From NCBI GenBank assembly GCA_947498645.1, contig CANMKS010000001.1, positions 2,828,032 through 2,892,031 on the forward strand: a stretch of DNA of 64,000 bases, read 5' to 3'. The position numbers and the translations under genes were made by a program. This document shows, piece after piece, positions 21,530 to 31,399 of the stretch. The notes under the pieces are model-generated. The model saw only the letters and a program-made list of their open reading frames with translations, made no database searches and was not told the DNA's origin. Numbering within the stretch: the stretch's first letter is position 1; every line of letters begins with the position of its first letter. The DNA comes from an uncultured Paracoccaceae bacterium (GTDB lineage Bacteria; Pseudomonadota; Alphaproteobacteria; Rhodobacterales; Rhodobacteraceae).

Positions 21530-24500
21530 TTGAGCACTAACTCTGATACAACCTCTGCGACACCTGCGATATTGGGTCGCTGCGTTTCAATTGACCTGGA
21601 GGTCAATCCGGAGCAGGCGGAGATATTCGCGCTTGCTGCGGTGACGCATGATCCGGCATTGCCCGACCTCACCGTGAAGTCCGATATCGCGGCAGGTTTT
21701 GAGAAACTGGATGAATACTGCTTTGGGTTTGATCACGTCATTGGGCACAACATCCTCGCGCATGACCTTCCCCATCTCGCTGCCGCCTCGTCGCGGTTTG
21801 TCGCTCTCGCTGATGCTCCAATCGATACGCTTTGGCTGAACCCTCTGGCATTCCCACGGAACCCCTACCATCATCTTGTGAAGCACTATCAAGACGGTCG
21901 CCTTCAGTCTGGTCGTGTCAACGATCCTACGTTCGATGCGCGTCTTGTCTTTGAAGTCTTGGAAAATCAGATCGCAGCATTCTCGGAGCTTAACGAGCGG
22001 TCACCGGATGCGTTGGTAGCTTATCACTACCTTTGCTGTCGTTCTCCGCAGAGCGGCGGGTTCGACAGGCTCTTCGAAGAGATCCGCGGCAGTGCAAAGC
22101 CTGATCGCGACGAGGCGCACGCCGCAATCCGCAGAATGCTCAAAGACGCGGCCTGTTCTGCAACGCTAAACCAAACCCTCGAGCAGCTTGATGATACAAG
22201 CTTGTCCTGGCCCATGGCCTATGCGCTGTCCTGGATTTCGGTCGCTGGGGGCGACTCTGTCATGCCGCCTTGGGTGCGTGCCCAATTCAGAGACGCAGCA
22301 AGGATTGTGAGAGACCTAAGAGACACCAGTTGCAGAAGCCCTTGGTGCACTTACTGCAAGACGCACAACGATCCAAAGCGCGCCTTGTCCCGTTGGTTCG
22401 GGTTTGAGAGCTTTCGTCCGGAGCCTGCAGACGAATTGGGCAGACCGCTCCAAGAACGGATTGTCGAATGCGCGATGGAGCGCGAAAGTGTGCTCGGCAT
22501 CCTCCCGACAGGGACTGGCAAGTCTGTTTGCTATCAGATCCCTGCCCTTTCGCGCTTTGACAAAACTGGCAATCTGACTGTCGTGATTTCCCCTCTCGTT
22601 GCATTGATGGCCGATCAGGTGCAGGGATTGGCGCGTGCTGGCATATCCACAGCAGTCACCATCAACGGACTGCTGTCGCTTCCTGAACGCCACGATGCGC
22701 TCGACAAAGTGCGTCTCGGTGATGCCGCGATCCTGTTGATTTCACCGGAGCAACTGCGAAGTACATCGGTTCGATCTGTGCTTGCCCAACGCGAGGTTGG
22801 AATGTGGGTTTTGGACGAAGCCCATTGCGTCTCAAAATGGGGGCACGATTTCCGCCCAGATTACCGCTATGTGAGCCGGTTCATCAAAGAAAGTTCAGGC
22901 GATGAAGTGGCACCTATTTTGTGCCTGACTGCAACTGCAAAGCCCGATGTCGTTCAGGATATTTGCAGTCACTTCAGTGAACGCCTTGGACTAGATCTCA
23001 CACTCCTTGACGGTGGTGCTTCCCGAACGAACCTCAACTTCAAGGTTCTTCCCACGCAGGGCACCACCAAGATGGCCGACATTCTCGATACTCTGGAAAC
23101 CGACCTTCCAGCGGAAGGCGTCTCAGGGGCCGTCGTCTATTGCGCCACACGGAGCGCCACTGAGCGGGTTGCAGAATTTCTCAAACAACAAGGGCTAGCT
23201 GCTGAGCGCTATCATGCAGGCCTCACCGTTGAAGAGAAGCGCGACATTCAAGAAGCATTCCGCGTCGGTGAACTTCGTATCATTGCGGCAACGAATGCAT
23301 TCGGTATGGGAATCGATAAGCCTGACATCCGGCTTGTCGTTCATGCTGATGTTCCAGGCTCACTTGAAAATTACCTGCAAGAAGCCGGGCGCGCTGGACG
23401 CGATAGAGATCCGGCCCAATGCGTCTTGTTGTTCAATACCGAAGATGTTGACCGGCAATTTAGTTTGAGTGCACGCTCCAGGTTGGCCCGCCATGAGATC
23501 GGTGCAATCCTAAAATCCATCCGCCGTTTAGACAGTAGATTGCGCAAGAATGGTGAGGTCGTCGCGACTGCTGGAGAGATCGTCAAAGAGGAGAAGGATC
23601 ATGACTTCCAGCGCGACAGCGCGACCGACGACACCCGTGTAAAGACAGCGGTAGCCTGGCTTGAAGAAGCAAAGCTTCTCAGGCGCGAGGAAAACAGTGT
23701 TCAGGTATACCCTGCCTCTTTACTCGTCCGTGACATCGCAAAAGTAAAAGAAATCTTGGAGCGCGTTGAGATTTCTGAGGTTCGAAAGCGTCAACTGCTG
23801 AGTGTTGTCCAACACATCATCAATGCCCCTCCTGAAGAAGGCGTAACGACCGATGCTTTGTGTGGAGCGAGTGGACTCACCGCGCCAGCACTGCGAAAGG
23901 CACTTACTGACCTAGAAGCCCTCGGCATCGCCAACGACGACACCAACATAACGGTTTTCGTGCATGTTGGAGTAGAGAACGCATCACGCGCACGGTTCGA
24001 GACAGCGGCGCGGCTTGAAGCTGATCTTGTCGCCCTTATGCGCGAGGAAGCGCCAGACGCTGAAAACGGGAAACCCACACCCTTCAACCTTGCTACAACA
24101 AGCCAAATGCTCAGGGAAAGAGGCTATAGTTCGGTCCGCCCTGACATCGTTGAAGGTCTCTTACGCGGCATGGCGCAGGATGGCCGTGATATGGAAGGTG
24201 GGCGCGGAAATCTTCATTTGCGCAAAGCATCCCGCGGAAGCCTTTTTGTCCGACTGCAGCGTTCTTGGTCAGTTGTTGAACAGACAGCAGAACTCCGCAG
24301 GCTGGGAGCGGAAAGACTCCTTGGACACCTTGTCGACCGCGTACCAAAGGGAACACGCGGTAAAGACATCTCAGTTGAGACAACACTTGGCGGCCTCCTT
24401 GCAGCGATCAATGGCGACGCCGTACTCAGAGGGTCCGTTAACGATCCCAACAAACTCATGGACCGCGCGCTGCTCTGGCATCACGAGCAGCAAGTCATAA

Positions 24501-26650
24501 CACTTGGCAAAGGCCTATCGGTGTTCCGGCCCGCCATCACGCTTCATCTCGCCCCCAAAGGTGGGAACTTTACTACCGAAAACTTTGCACCGCTTGAAGA
24601 GCACTACACAGAAACGACAATCCAAACCCATGTCATGGCCGCATATGCCGAAAAGGGCCTGAAGAGCATTGGTGAGGCCGAAAAGCTTTCCGCAGATTAC
24701 TTTGTTTTGGATCAGGAGGCATTCATGCGACGGTGGATGCCGGGTCGCGGAACAGAGTTCCGGCGCCAAGCAACAGGTAAAGCGTGGGAAGAAATCGTCG
24801 ACTCCCTTGGCAATCCGATCCAGGAGAAAATTGTCCGTGATGATCGCGAACAGACCAATGTTCTCGTTCTGGCTGGCCCTGGCTCTGGAAAAACACGCGT
24901 CCTAGTGCACCGCATCGCCTATCTGGTGAAGATCAAGCGCGAAGATCCCAACGGTATTCTCGTACTTGCCTATAATCGGCATGCTGCCGCAGAAATCAGA
25001 GAACGCCTGCGCCGCTTGATTGGGGATGAAGCGCGATTTGTGACCGTCTCAACGATCCATGCCCTCGCGATGCGCTTGGTAGGTGCAAGTTTTGCTGGAG
25101 GCACTAAGGCCGAGACCCAAGACTTTAGCAGTTTGCTGATGGATGCCGTCCGGCTTCTGCGCGGTGACGGGATGGACAAAGCTGCAGCGGAGGCTCTGCG
25201 AGAAACACTCGTTCAGGGCTACCGTTGGATGTTAGTAGATGAATACCAAGACGTCGGACCTGAAGAATATGCGCTCATTGCTGCTGTGGCGGGCCGCAGC
25301 CTAGATGATCCAGAACTCCGCATTAGCCTCTTTGCGGTCGGCGATGATGATCAAAACATCTACTCCTTCGCGGGAGCCTCCGTTCGGCACATCCGACAAT
25401 TCGAAGAGGACTATGCAGCCAAGCCTGTCTTCCTGACTGAGAACTACCGATCTGTAGGCAACATCGTCACCACTGCTAACGCCGTGATCGAGGAGTCCGC
25501 AGACCGGCTGAAGATTGGGCACGACATTGCTGTGGACCGCGCCAGAACCAAGGAGCCTCTTGGTGGGGAAATGGAAGCGCTAGATCCCGTTGCACAGGGC
25601 CGGGTCCAAATCCTTGGCTGTCCGGCCGGTAATGATGCACAGGCCATGGCCGCACTTGAGGAGATGCTTCGGCTTTCGCGCCTGATACCTGATTGGAACT
25701 GGTCCCGAACTGCGATCATTTCGCGCGATTGGCAAAAGCTGATGCCAGTGCGGGACTTTGCTGACACTCTGGGCATTCCAGTAGATGTTGCGAACGAACG
25801 CCTACCTGGTCTCTGGCGGATGCGCGAAATGCAAATGTTCGTCGAGGCTCTAAGGAAAGATCAGAGTCGGGTCGTTTCAGTGGCAGACATGACGGCGATG
25901 TTGAATGCCATTCCGTCCTCTCGGTGGACCGATCAGATAGGTGTGGGGATCGGCCTCCTTGCCAGAGAAATCGACGGTCGAAACATTCCAGTACCGGATG
26001 TCATCGAGTGGTTCGCGGAGTGGGCACGCGAGACATGGGGCGAGCAAACGGGACTTAAGCTCCTAACAGCGCACCGCGCTAAGGGCCTTGAGTTTGATGA
26101 CGTGATTATTCTCGACGGTGGTTGGGAACGGCCGTCACGCAACGAAGATCAGGATGCTCCTCGACGATTGTTCTACGTCGCGATGACCCGTGCAAGGCGC
26201 AACCTCATTGTGATGAGCAACGACAACCACGAATATCTGCCCAAGGACTCCACATCGGTTATCAATCGCAATGTGATCCCGAACATGGATGCGTTCCCAG
26301 GTCCACGACGCTACTTCCAGTCAGCTGAAGCAAGGATGGTAGATTTGTCGTTCGCTGGTCGCCAAAGACAAGGTCACCCTGCCCTAAGCGCAATTTGTGA
26401 TGCCCGCATTGGTGATCCTATTGCTTTAGTTTTGGACAAGGATCAGTGGCACCTAAAGGACTCTCGAGGACGCAGTCTTGGACGTACGGCGAAGAGCTTT
26501 GCTCCTCCTCCGAACACGCGATTTGTCTCCGGGATGGTATCTGCAGTTCTTCGGTGGCGCAAAGAAGATGGCGACGAATCTTTCCATCATATGCTTAAGC
26601 GCGATGCCTGGGAGGTTATTATTCCAGAGTTGGTTTTTGAGGCCAAATAG
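21530..26650 (+). CDS. Exonuclease-RecQ-UvrD triple-fusion helicase
   Basis: 1706 aa with three enzymatic parts. (1) About 15-145: DEDD exonuclease, SIDLEVN (D22/E24), IGHNILAHDLPHL (D79) and NDPTFDARL (D136). (2) About 295-850: RecQ helicase, Walker A LPTGTGKS (325-332), DEAHCVSKWGHDFRPDY, GMGIDKPDIR and QEAGRAGRD. A C-x4-C-x2-C group (SCRSPWCTYC) precedes it. (3) About 1095-1640: SF1 UvrD/PcrA helicase, AGPGSGKT (about 1114), LVDEYQDV (about 1235), GDDDQNIYSFAGA, LLTAHRAKGLEFDDV (about 1512) and FYVAMTRAR. The start is TTG 21530; no in-frame ATG is close. Likely DNA repair or phage defence; the island context favours defence. Confidence 0.8.
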   Translation: MSTNSDTTSATPAILGRCVSIDLEVNPEQAEIFALAAVTHDPALPDLTVKSDIAAGFEKLDEYCFGFDHVIGHNILAHDLPHLAAASSRFVALADAPIDTLWLNPLAFPRNPYHHLVKHYQDGRLQSGRVNDPTFDARLVFEVLENQIAAFSELNERSPDALVAYHYLCCRSPQSGGFDRLFEEIRGSAKPDRDEAHAAIRRMLKDAACSATLNQTLEQLDDTSLSWPMAYALSWISVAGGDSVMPPWVRAQFRDAARIVRDLRDTSCRSPWCTYCKTHNDPKRALSRWFGFESFRPEPADELGRPLQERIVECAMERESVLGILPTGTGKSVCYQIPALSRFDKTGNLTVVISPLVALMADQVQGLARAGISTAVTINGLLSLPERHDALDKVRLGDAAILLISPEQLRSTSVRSVLAQREVGMWVLDEAHCVSKWGHDFRPDYRYVSRFIKESSGDEVAPILCLTATAKPDVVQDICSHFSERLGLDLTLLDGGASRTNLNFKVLPTQGTTKMADILDTLETDLPAEGVSGAVVYCATRSATERVAEFLKQQGLAAERYHAGLTVEEKRDIQEAFRVGELRIIAATNAFGMGIDKPDIRLVVHADVPGSLENYLQEAGRAGRDRDPAQCVLLFNTEDVDRQFSLSARSRLARHEIGAILKSIRRLDSRLRKNGEVVATAGEIVKEEKDHDFQRDSATDDTRVKTAVAWLEEAKLLRREENSVQVYPASLLVRDIAKVKEILERVEISEVRKRQLLSVVQHIINAPPEEGVTTDALCGASGLTAPALRKALTDLEALGIANDDTNITVFVHVGVENASRARFETAARLEADLVALMREEAPDAENGKPTPFNLATTSQMLRERGYSSVRPDIVEGLLRGMAQDGRDMEGGRGNLHLRKASRGSLFVRLQRSWSVVEQTAELRRLGAERLLGHLVDRVPKGTRGKDISVETTLGGLLAAINGDAVLRGSVNDPNKLMDRALLWHHEQQVITLGKGLSVFRPAITLHLAPKGGNFTTENFAPLEEHYTETTIQTHVMAAYAEKGLKSIGEAEKLSADYFVLDQEAFMRRWMPGRGTEFRRQATGKAWEEIVDSLGNPIQEKIVRDDREQTNVLVLAGPGSGKTRVLVHRIAYLVKIKREDPNGILVLAYNRHAAAEIRERLRRLIGDEARFVTVSTIHALAMRLVGASFAGGTKAETQDFSSLLMDAVRLLRGDGMDKAAAEALRETLVQGYRWMLVDEYQDVGPEEYALIAAVAGRSLDDPELRISLFAVGDDDQNIYSFAGASVRHIRQFEEDYAAKPVFLTENYRSVGNIVTTANAVIEESADRLKIGHDIAVDRARTKEPLGGEMEALDPVAQGRVQILGCPAGNDAQAMAALEEMLRLSRLIPDWNWSRTAIISRDWQKLMPVRDFADTLGIPVDVANERLPGLWRMREMQMFVEALRKDQSRVVSVADMTAMLNAIPSSRWTDQIGVGIGLLAREIDGRNIPVPDVIEWFAEWARETWGEQTGLKLLTAHRAKGLEFDDVIILDGGWERPSRNEDQDAPRRLFYVAMTRARRNLIVMSNDNHEYLPKDSTSVINRNVIPNMDAFPGPRRYFQSAEARMVDLSFAGRQRQGHPALSAICDARIGDPIALVLDKDQWHLKDSRGRSLGRTAKSFAPPPNTRFVSGMVSAVLRWRKEDGDESFHHMLKRDAWEVIIPELVFEAK

Positions 26651-26653
26651 CTT

Positions 26654-27022
26654 CGTCAGAAAGGCTTTCCGCGCAATCAAGACTGCAGTAATCAGAGTTC
26701 TTGGCACCAAGGCGATCTTCTTGTTGCGGCTTTGAAGTAACGAAACCAATCCAAAGCTAATTTGATCCCCATCGACACAGATGCGACGAGGCTTGGCATA
26801 GGCGCGCTGCACCGACGCACATCCCTAGGTGTGCAAGATAAGCGTCAGCGAAAGCCTGCCTTGGGATAATTCATGAGTCATATCAGAAATTCTGTATTTA
26901 GATTTCTGCAAATTGATACCGAACAAGCGCTCATGAGTTTTGACTTACATCAGGGCAATATCCATGTCGGATTTCTTGTTCAGGATGCGGTTCACTCTGC
27001 ACACTTAGCGGCTTTTCATGAC
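26654..27022. other. Gap between helicase and rhamnose genes, no gene seen
   Basis: About 370 bases between the convergent ends of the helicase gene and rhaI. No ribosome site, tRNA or clear terminator is visible. It is the junction between the defence-like and metabolic cargo. Confidence 0.5.
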
Positions 27023-28261
27023 TCAGTCGCGATCTGAGACTTCGCTCTGATAGCGGTCCAATTCGCCAATCAATCTCCGACCATTCGGGACGTCGGCGCG
27101 TGCTGAGAACTCAGCCCAGACTGTTCCGAACGGCATGTCTTTGAACTCTTCCGTCACAGAAAACCGCGTCGTGAAGTCCAGCGCATTCTCAGCCGCACGC
27201 AACTGATCGACTGGCATCAACAGTGCCCGCAGCAACGCTTTCTGCATGTTGCGCGTTCCAATGACCCACGCAGCGGTTCGGCTAATGGTGGCATCGAAGA
27301 AGTCGAGCCCGATATGGGTGCGCCCCAACAGATCAGCGCTGACGAGTTCCTGCGCCATTTGCAGGATGTCATCATTCAAAAGGATGACATGATCGCTATC
27401 CCAGCGCATCGGGCGCGAAACATGCAACAGAAATTCATCCAGCGACAACGCTACCGCACTAAGCTTGTCAGCAATGTTTTCGGTCGGATGGAAATGCCCC
27501 ATATCAAGGCACAGCAACGTCCCCTTGCGAATGGCATAACCCATGTAGAATTCGTGGCTACCAACGGTGCAAGCCTCGACACCGATGCCAAAAAGCTTGC
27601 TCTCAACCGCGTCCAGCATCTGGGCCTTATCCTGCACTGGCGCAAGCATTGCGTCGAGCGACCCTTCTAACCGCGCGCGCGCCGACATCCGGTCAATTGG
27701 CGTATCTTTGTAGCCATCCGGCACCCAGATATTGTTCACACAAGGTGATCCCAATGCAGCACCCATTTGTGCCGCAATATCGCGCGATCGTTTGCCGTGT
27801 TCGATCCAGAAATCGCGAATACCTTGGTCCGGATGGCTGAGGGTCAGGTTATCGTCAGCCTTGGCATGGGCAAAAAATGTTGGATTGAAATCCAAGCCGA
27901 TATCCTGATCCTTGGCCCAATCAACCCATGGCGCGAAATGCGCAAACTCGATCTCATCGCGGTCAGGCGCGGCATCTGTATCCAGATACATGGCATGCAG
28001 GTTCAGCCGATGCTGACCCGGGATCAGGGAATAGGCAAAGTCCAGATCAGCACGAAGTTCGTCCGGGGTCCGTGCGCGACCAGGGTGATTGCCAGTTGCC
28101 TGAATGCCTCCACCGGAGGCACCGGTCTTCTGCTCAAACCCGACCACATCATCGCCTTGCCAGCAATGCATAGAAATCGGGATCGTTCTTAGTTTTTCCA
28201 GTGCGGCTTCGGAATCAACGCCCCAATCGGCAAAGGCTGCTTTCGCTGTTTCATAGCTCAT
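27023..28261 (-). CDS. rhaI: L-rhamnose isomerase, Rhizobium type
   Basis: Converts L-rhamnose to L-rhamnulose. 412 aa, TIM-barrel sugar isomerase of the RhaI type used by rhizobia and relatives rather than the E. coli RhaA form. Visible: ISMHCWQGDDVVGFE, LNLHAMYLDTD, LCLDMGHFHPTE (metal-ligand Asp/His), and HVSRPMRWDSDHVILLNDD. The ATG follows an AGGG site and lies 9 bases behind the rhaD stop, so rhaDI is one transcript running away from rhaR. Confidence 0.9.
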   Translation of the reverse strand: MSYETAKAAFADWGVDSEAALEKLRTIPISMHCWQGDDVVGFEQKTGASGGGIQATGNHPGRARTPDELRADLDFAYSLIPGQHRLNLHAMYLDTDAAPDRDEIEFAHFAPWVDWAKDQDIGLDFNPTFFAHAKADDNLTLSHPDQGIRDFWIEHGKRSRDIAAQMGAALGSPCVNNIWVPDGYKDTPIDRMSARARLEGSLDAMLAPVQDKAQMLDAVESKLFGIGVEACTVGSHEFYMGYAIRKGTLLCLDMGHFHPTENIADKLSAVALSLDEFLLHVSRPMRWDSDHVILLNDDILQMAQELVSADLLGRTHIGLDFFDATISRTAAWVIGTRNMQKALLRALLMPVDQLRAAENALDFTTRFSVTEEFKDMPFGTVWAEFSARADVPNGRRLIGELDRYQSEVSDRD

Positions 28262-28270
28262 GATTTTGCC

Positions 28271-30373
28271 CTACCGCGTGAACGCTTGGACGTTGCCAGC
28301 GTCGACGTTGATAATGTTACCTGTCGACTTGGCGGAGGTATCTGCCGCGAAGAAGTAGCATGCCTCTGCGATGTCCTCTGGCAAAACCGACCGTTTGAGC
28401 ATTGAGCGCTGACGGTACATTTCTTCAAGCCCATCTTTGTCTGTTCCATAGGTGCCAGCACGCTGTTCCAGCCAATCGCCTTCCCAGATTTTGGACCCCT
28501 TCAGCACCGCATCAGGGTTTACGACATTCACGCGAATGCCTGCCTCTGCGCCTTCCAATGCCAGACAACGCGCCAAGTGGATTTCAGATGCCTTTGCTGT
28601 GCAGTACGCGGCAGCGTTTGGTGACGCGGCCAAACCATTCTTTGACGCAACAAATACCACTGACCCGCCCATGTCTTGGACCCGCATCATCTTGAACGCC
28701 TCGCGGCTGACCAAGAAGTAGCCAGTGGACAAGATATCCATGTTCTTATTCCACAGCGCCAAGGACGTTTCCTCAATGGGTGCAGAGGAGGCAATACCAG
28801 CATTGGACACCAGAACATCGACGCCTCCGAATTCAACCGCTGTATCGGAGAAAGCTGCCGCAACGGCATCTTCGCGCGTGACATTCATGACGACCGATCG
28901 AACGACATCGTTTCCATAGCGGCTTGTCAGGTTGGCTTGCGTGGCCGACAGGCTCTCTTCATTGATATCGGCTAGTACGACACAAGCGCCCTCAGCCAAA
29001 TAGCGTTCTGCTGTTGCTGCACCAATACCGCCTGCACCACCGGTGACCAATGCAACACGGCCAGCCAAGGATTTGGGTTTCGGCATCCGCTGAAGTTTGG
29101 CCTCTTCGAGCAGCCAGTATTCAATGTCAAAGGCCTCTTGTTCGGGCAGTCCTTGGTATTCACTGACAGCAGAAGCCCCCCGCATCACGTTGATCGCATT
29201 GACGTAAAACTCGCCCGAAATGCGGGCCGTTGCTTTATCTTTGGCAAAAGTGATCATACCGACGCCCGGGATCAGATAGACGACTGCATTCGGGTCACGA
29301 ATGGCAGGGCTATCGGCGTGTTTACAACGATCATAGTAAGCTGCGTAATCCTTGCGATACGCCTCTACCTGCTCTGGCAAGCCGTCCAACACGTCTTCGA
29401 TGTTCCCATTGGCAGGGTCAAATTGCACCACTAAGGGGCGGATCTTGGTCCGTAGAAAATGGTCAGGGCATGATGTGCCTAGTGCTGCGAGCGGCTCCAT
29501 GTCGTTGGCGTTCACGAACTCCAACACAGTGTCACTGTCATTGAAGTGCCCGACCATATGCTGGTTGCCAGAAACAAAGCCACGGATCGCAGGCATCAGG
29601 CGGGCTGCAACGGCGCGGCGTTCATCTGCGGACAGGCTATTGTGTTTTTGACCGCCAAAGGCTGGCACGCCATCGCTGCGTTCTGCGAGCCATTTCGTTG
29701 CAGTGTTGATGACGTCAATCGTCTGATCATAACACTCTTTGGCTGTGTCGCCCCATGTGAACAATCCATGGCTTTCCAAAACGACCCCATCCGCATCAGG
29801 ATTATCGAGGCAGAACTTTTCGAGCCACAAACCCAATTCATAACCTGGCTTTTTCCATGGCAACCAACCAATGCGGGTGCCGAAAATCTCCTGTGTCAGC
29901 TTTTTTGAATTCTTGGACGCCGCAATGGCAATGATTGCATCAGCATGCACGTGGTCAACATGCTTGCGTGGCACATAGGCATGCAAAGGCGTGTCGATTG
30001 AAGCCGCGCGAGGGTTCAGCTTGAAAGTACAGTGCGGAAGGTAGCCAACCATCTCATCTTCGAAGTCGACGCCGCGGTATAGCGACTTTAGGGCGTGCAG
30101 CTTATCCATATAGAGGGTCGAGAACCCATCCATTTTGATGGAGCCAATGTCACCGCCAGATCCCTTGACCCACAGGACTTCTACTTGGTCCCCAGTAAGT
30201 GGGTCCGTTTCCATTACTTTCGCTGACGTATTACCGCCTCCGTAGTTGGTGACGCGTTTGTCTGAGCCCAAAATGTTTGAGCGATACAAAAGCAGCGCTG
30301 ATTCGCTCATACCTTCTGCGGCTGCTGTGTCCCAACGGCTCTCTAGGAGCTGAGTTTCCAATGATTTCAACAT
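28271..30373 (-). CDS. rhaD: Bifunctional rhamnulose-1-phosphate aldolase/short-chain dehydrogenase
   Basis: Cleaves L-rhamnulose-1-phosphate to dihydroxyacetone phosphate and L-lactaldehyde, then handles the lactaldehyde with its dehydrogenase half. 700 aa from ATG 30373, which has the strong ribosome site GGGAGGAAAC; a longer frame upstream lacks one. The N-terminal class II aldolase part (about 30-400) shows TNYGGGNTSAK and the zinc motif HVDHVHADAI. The C-terminal SDR part has TGGAGGIG (about 440-448), SNAG and the YCTAKAS catalytic Tyr/Lys pair. The fused form is typical of the Rhizobium-type rhamnose locus. Confidence 0.93.
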   Translation of the reverse strand: MLKSLETQLLESRWDTAAAEGMSESALLLYRSNILGSDKRVTNYGGGNTSAKVMETDPLTGDQVEVLWVKGSGGDIGSIKMDGFSTLYMDKLHALKSLYRGVDFEDEMVGYLPHCTFKLNPRAASIDTPLHAYVPRKHVDHVHADAIIAIAASKNSKKLTQEIFGTRIGWLPWKKPGYELGLWLEKFCLDNPDADGVVLESHGLFTWGDTAKECYDQTIDVINTATKWLAERSDGVPAFGGQKHNSLSADERRAVAARLMPAIRGFVSGNQHMVGHFNDSDTVLEFVNANDMEPLAALGTSCPDHFLRTKIRPLVVQFDPANGNIEDVLDGLPEQVEAYRKDYAAYYDRCKHADSPAIRDPNAVVYLIPGVGMITFAKDKATARISGEFYVNAINVMRGASAVSEYQGLPEQEAFDIEYWLLEEAKLQRMPKPKSLAGRVALVTGGAGGIGAATAERYLAEGACVVLADINEESLSATQANLTSRYGNDVVRSVVMNVTREDAVAAAFSDTAVEFGGVDVLVSNAGIASSAPIEETSLALWNKNMDILSTGYFLVSREAFKMMRVQDMGGSVVFVASKNGLAASPNAAAYCTAKASEIHLARCLALEGAEAGIRVNVVNPDAVLKGSKIWEGDWLEQRAGTYGTDKDGLEEMYRQRSMLKRSVLPEDIAEACYFFAADTSAKSTGNIINVDAGNVQAFTR

Positions 30374-30559
30374 GTTTCCTCCCGGTGGGCGCTGTTCACC
30401 CGTCATCCTCGTTATCCTTACGCTGAGCATGTCAGGGTAAAATGTCAATCATTTTCAATCATAAACGATCATGCTGCAGCGAAAGATGATCAGTTATGAT
30501 TGTTTTTGATTGACAGATGATGCGAATCTAGACAGCGTAAGGCGTCAAGGGAGGTCGAC
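30374..30559. promoter_or_regulatory. rhaDI/rhaRSTPQMK divergent control region with inverted-repeat operators
   Basis: Two arms of a 22-bp near-perfect inverted repeat lie at 30443-30464 (TGTCAATCA-N4-CAATCATAA) and 30494-30515 (TTATGATTG-N4-TGATTGACA). Each arm contains two TCAATCA-type half sites, and TTGACA-like -35 hexamers fall inside the outer ends (30510-30515 on plus, 30443-30448 on minus). This placement fits repression of both directions by the DeoR-family RhaR encoded next door. Confidence 0.75.
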
Positions 30560-31360
30560 ATGCACGAGAAAGAACGCCACACAATTATTCTGTCCGCCGT
30601 CGAGGAACGGCCAGTTGCCACTGTTGCAGAACTTTGCAATTTGACTGGCGCGTCCGAGGCGACAGTGCGTCGCGACATCGCGACCCTTGATCAGGATGGA
30701 CAGTTGCGGCGTGTGCGTGGCGGTGCTGAAGCGATTGCTCCGCCCCAGTTCGTGGGCCTTGCCGGTCGCCCGTTTTCTGTCAACGAAGTGCTGCGGATTG
30801 AAGAGAAGCAAGCTATTGCTGCTGCAGCGGTCGACTTGTGTGACGAAGGCGATGCCATCATCATCAATGGCGGAACCACCACATTCCAGATGGTGCACCC
30901 GCTTGCCAGCCGCCGCATGCAGGTCTTCACCAACTCATTTCCGATTGCCGAACATCTTCTGAAGCATTCCAAGAACACCGTCATGCTGTCGGGTGGCACG
31001 ATTTACCGTGAACAGAACATCATCCTCTCCCCATTCGATAACGATGTGACGCGCAATTTCTGTGCGCGCCGCGTGTTCATGGGCGCACAAGGTCTTGGTC
31101 CTTTGGGATTGATGGAGGCCGATCCACTGCTGATCCAAGCCGAACAAAAGCTGATCGGACAGGCAGATGAGCTGGTTGTCCTGGTCGACAGTACCAAGTT
31201 TGAACAGCGCTCCAGCCTCGTGCTGTGCCCGCTGAGGCGCATCACAACAGTCATCACCGATGACCAGATTACAGACAAAGCGGCCGCTATGCTTGAGGCC
31301 GTCGAAGTGAAACTGATCGTCACCCATGCAGGGGGCGCACAGAGAACAGTGGCGTCATAA
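30560..31360 (+). CDS. rhaR: DeoR-family rhamnose regulator
   Basis: 266 aa. N-terminal winged helix: ERHTIILSAVEERP, AELCNLTGASEATVRRDIATL (recognition helix) and LRRVRGGAEAI. The C-terminal sugar-phosphate sensor domain of DeoR proteins shows DEGDAIIINGGTTTFQM, VMLSGGTIYRE and LVDSTKFEQRS. The ribosome site GGGAGG lies 5 bases before ATG. It sits between the operators and the transporter genes and probably represses the locus until a rhamnose intermediate binds. Confidence 0.9.
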   Translation: MHEKERHTIILSAVEERPVATVAELCNLTGASEATVRRDIATLDQDGQLRRVRGGAEAIAPPQFVGLAGRPFSVNEVLRIEEKQAIAAAAVDLCDEGDAIIINGGTTTFQMVHPLASRRMQVFTNSFPIAEHLLKHSKNTVMLSGGTIYREQNIILSPFDNDVTRNFCARRVFMGAQGLGPLGLMEADPLLIQAEQKLIGQADELVVLVDSTKFEQRSSLVLCPLRRITTVITDDQITDKAAAMLEAVEVKLIVTHAGGAQRTVAS

Positions 31361-31399
31361 GGCGCCACATCAGCGAACGTATTTTAGGGAGGAAACCAA

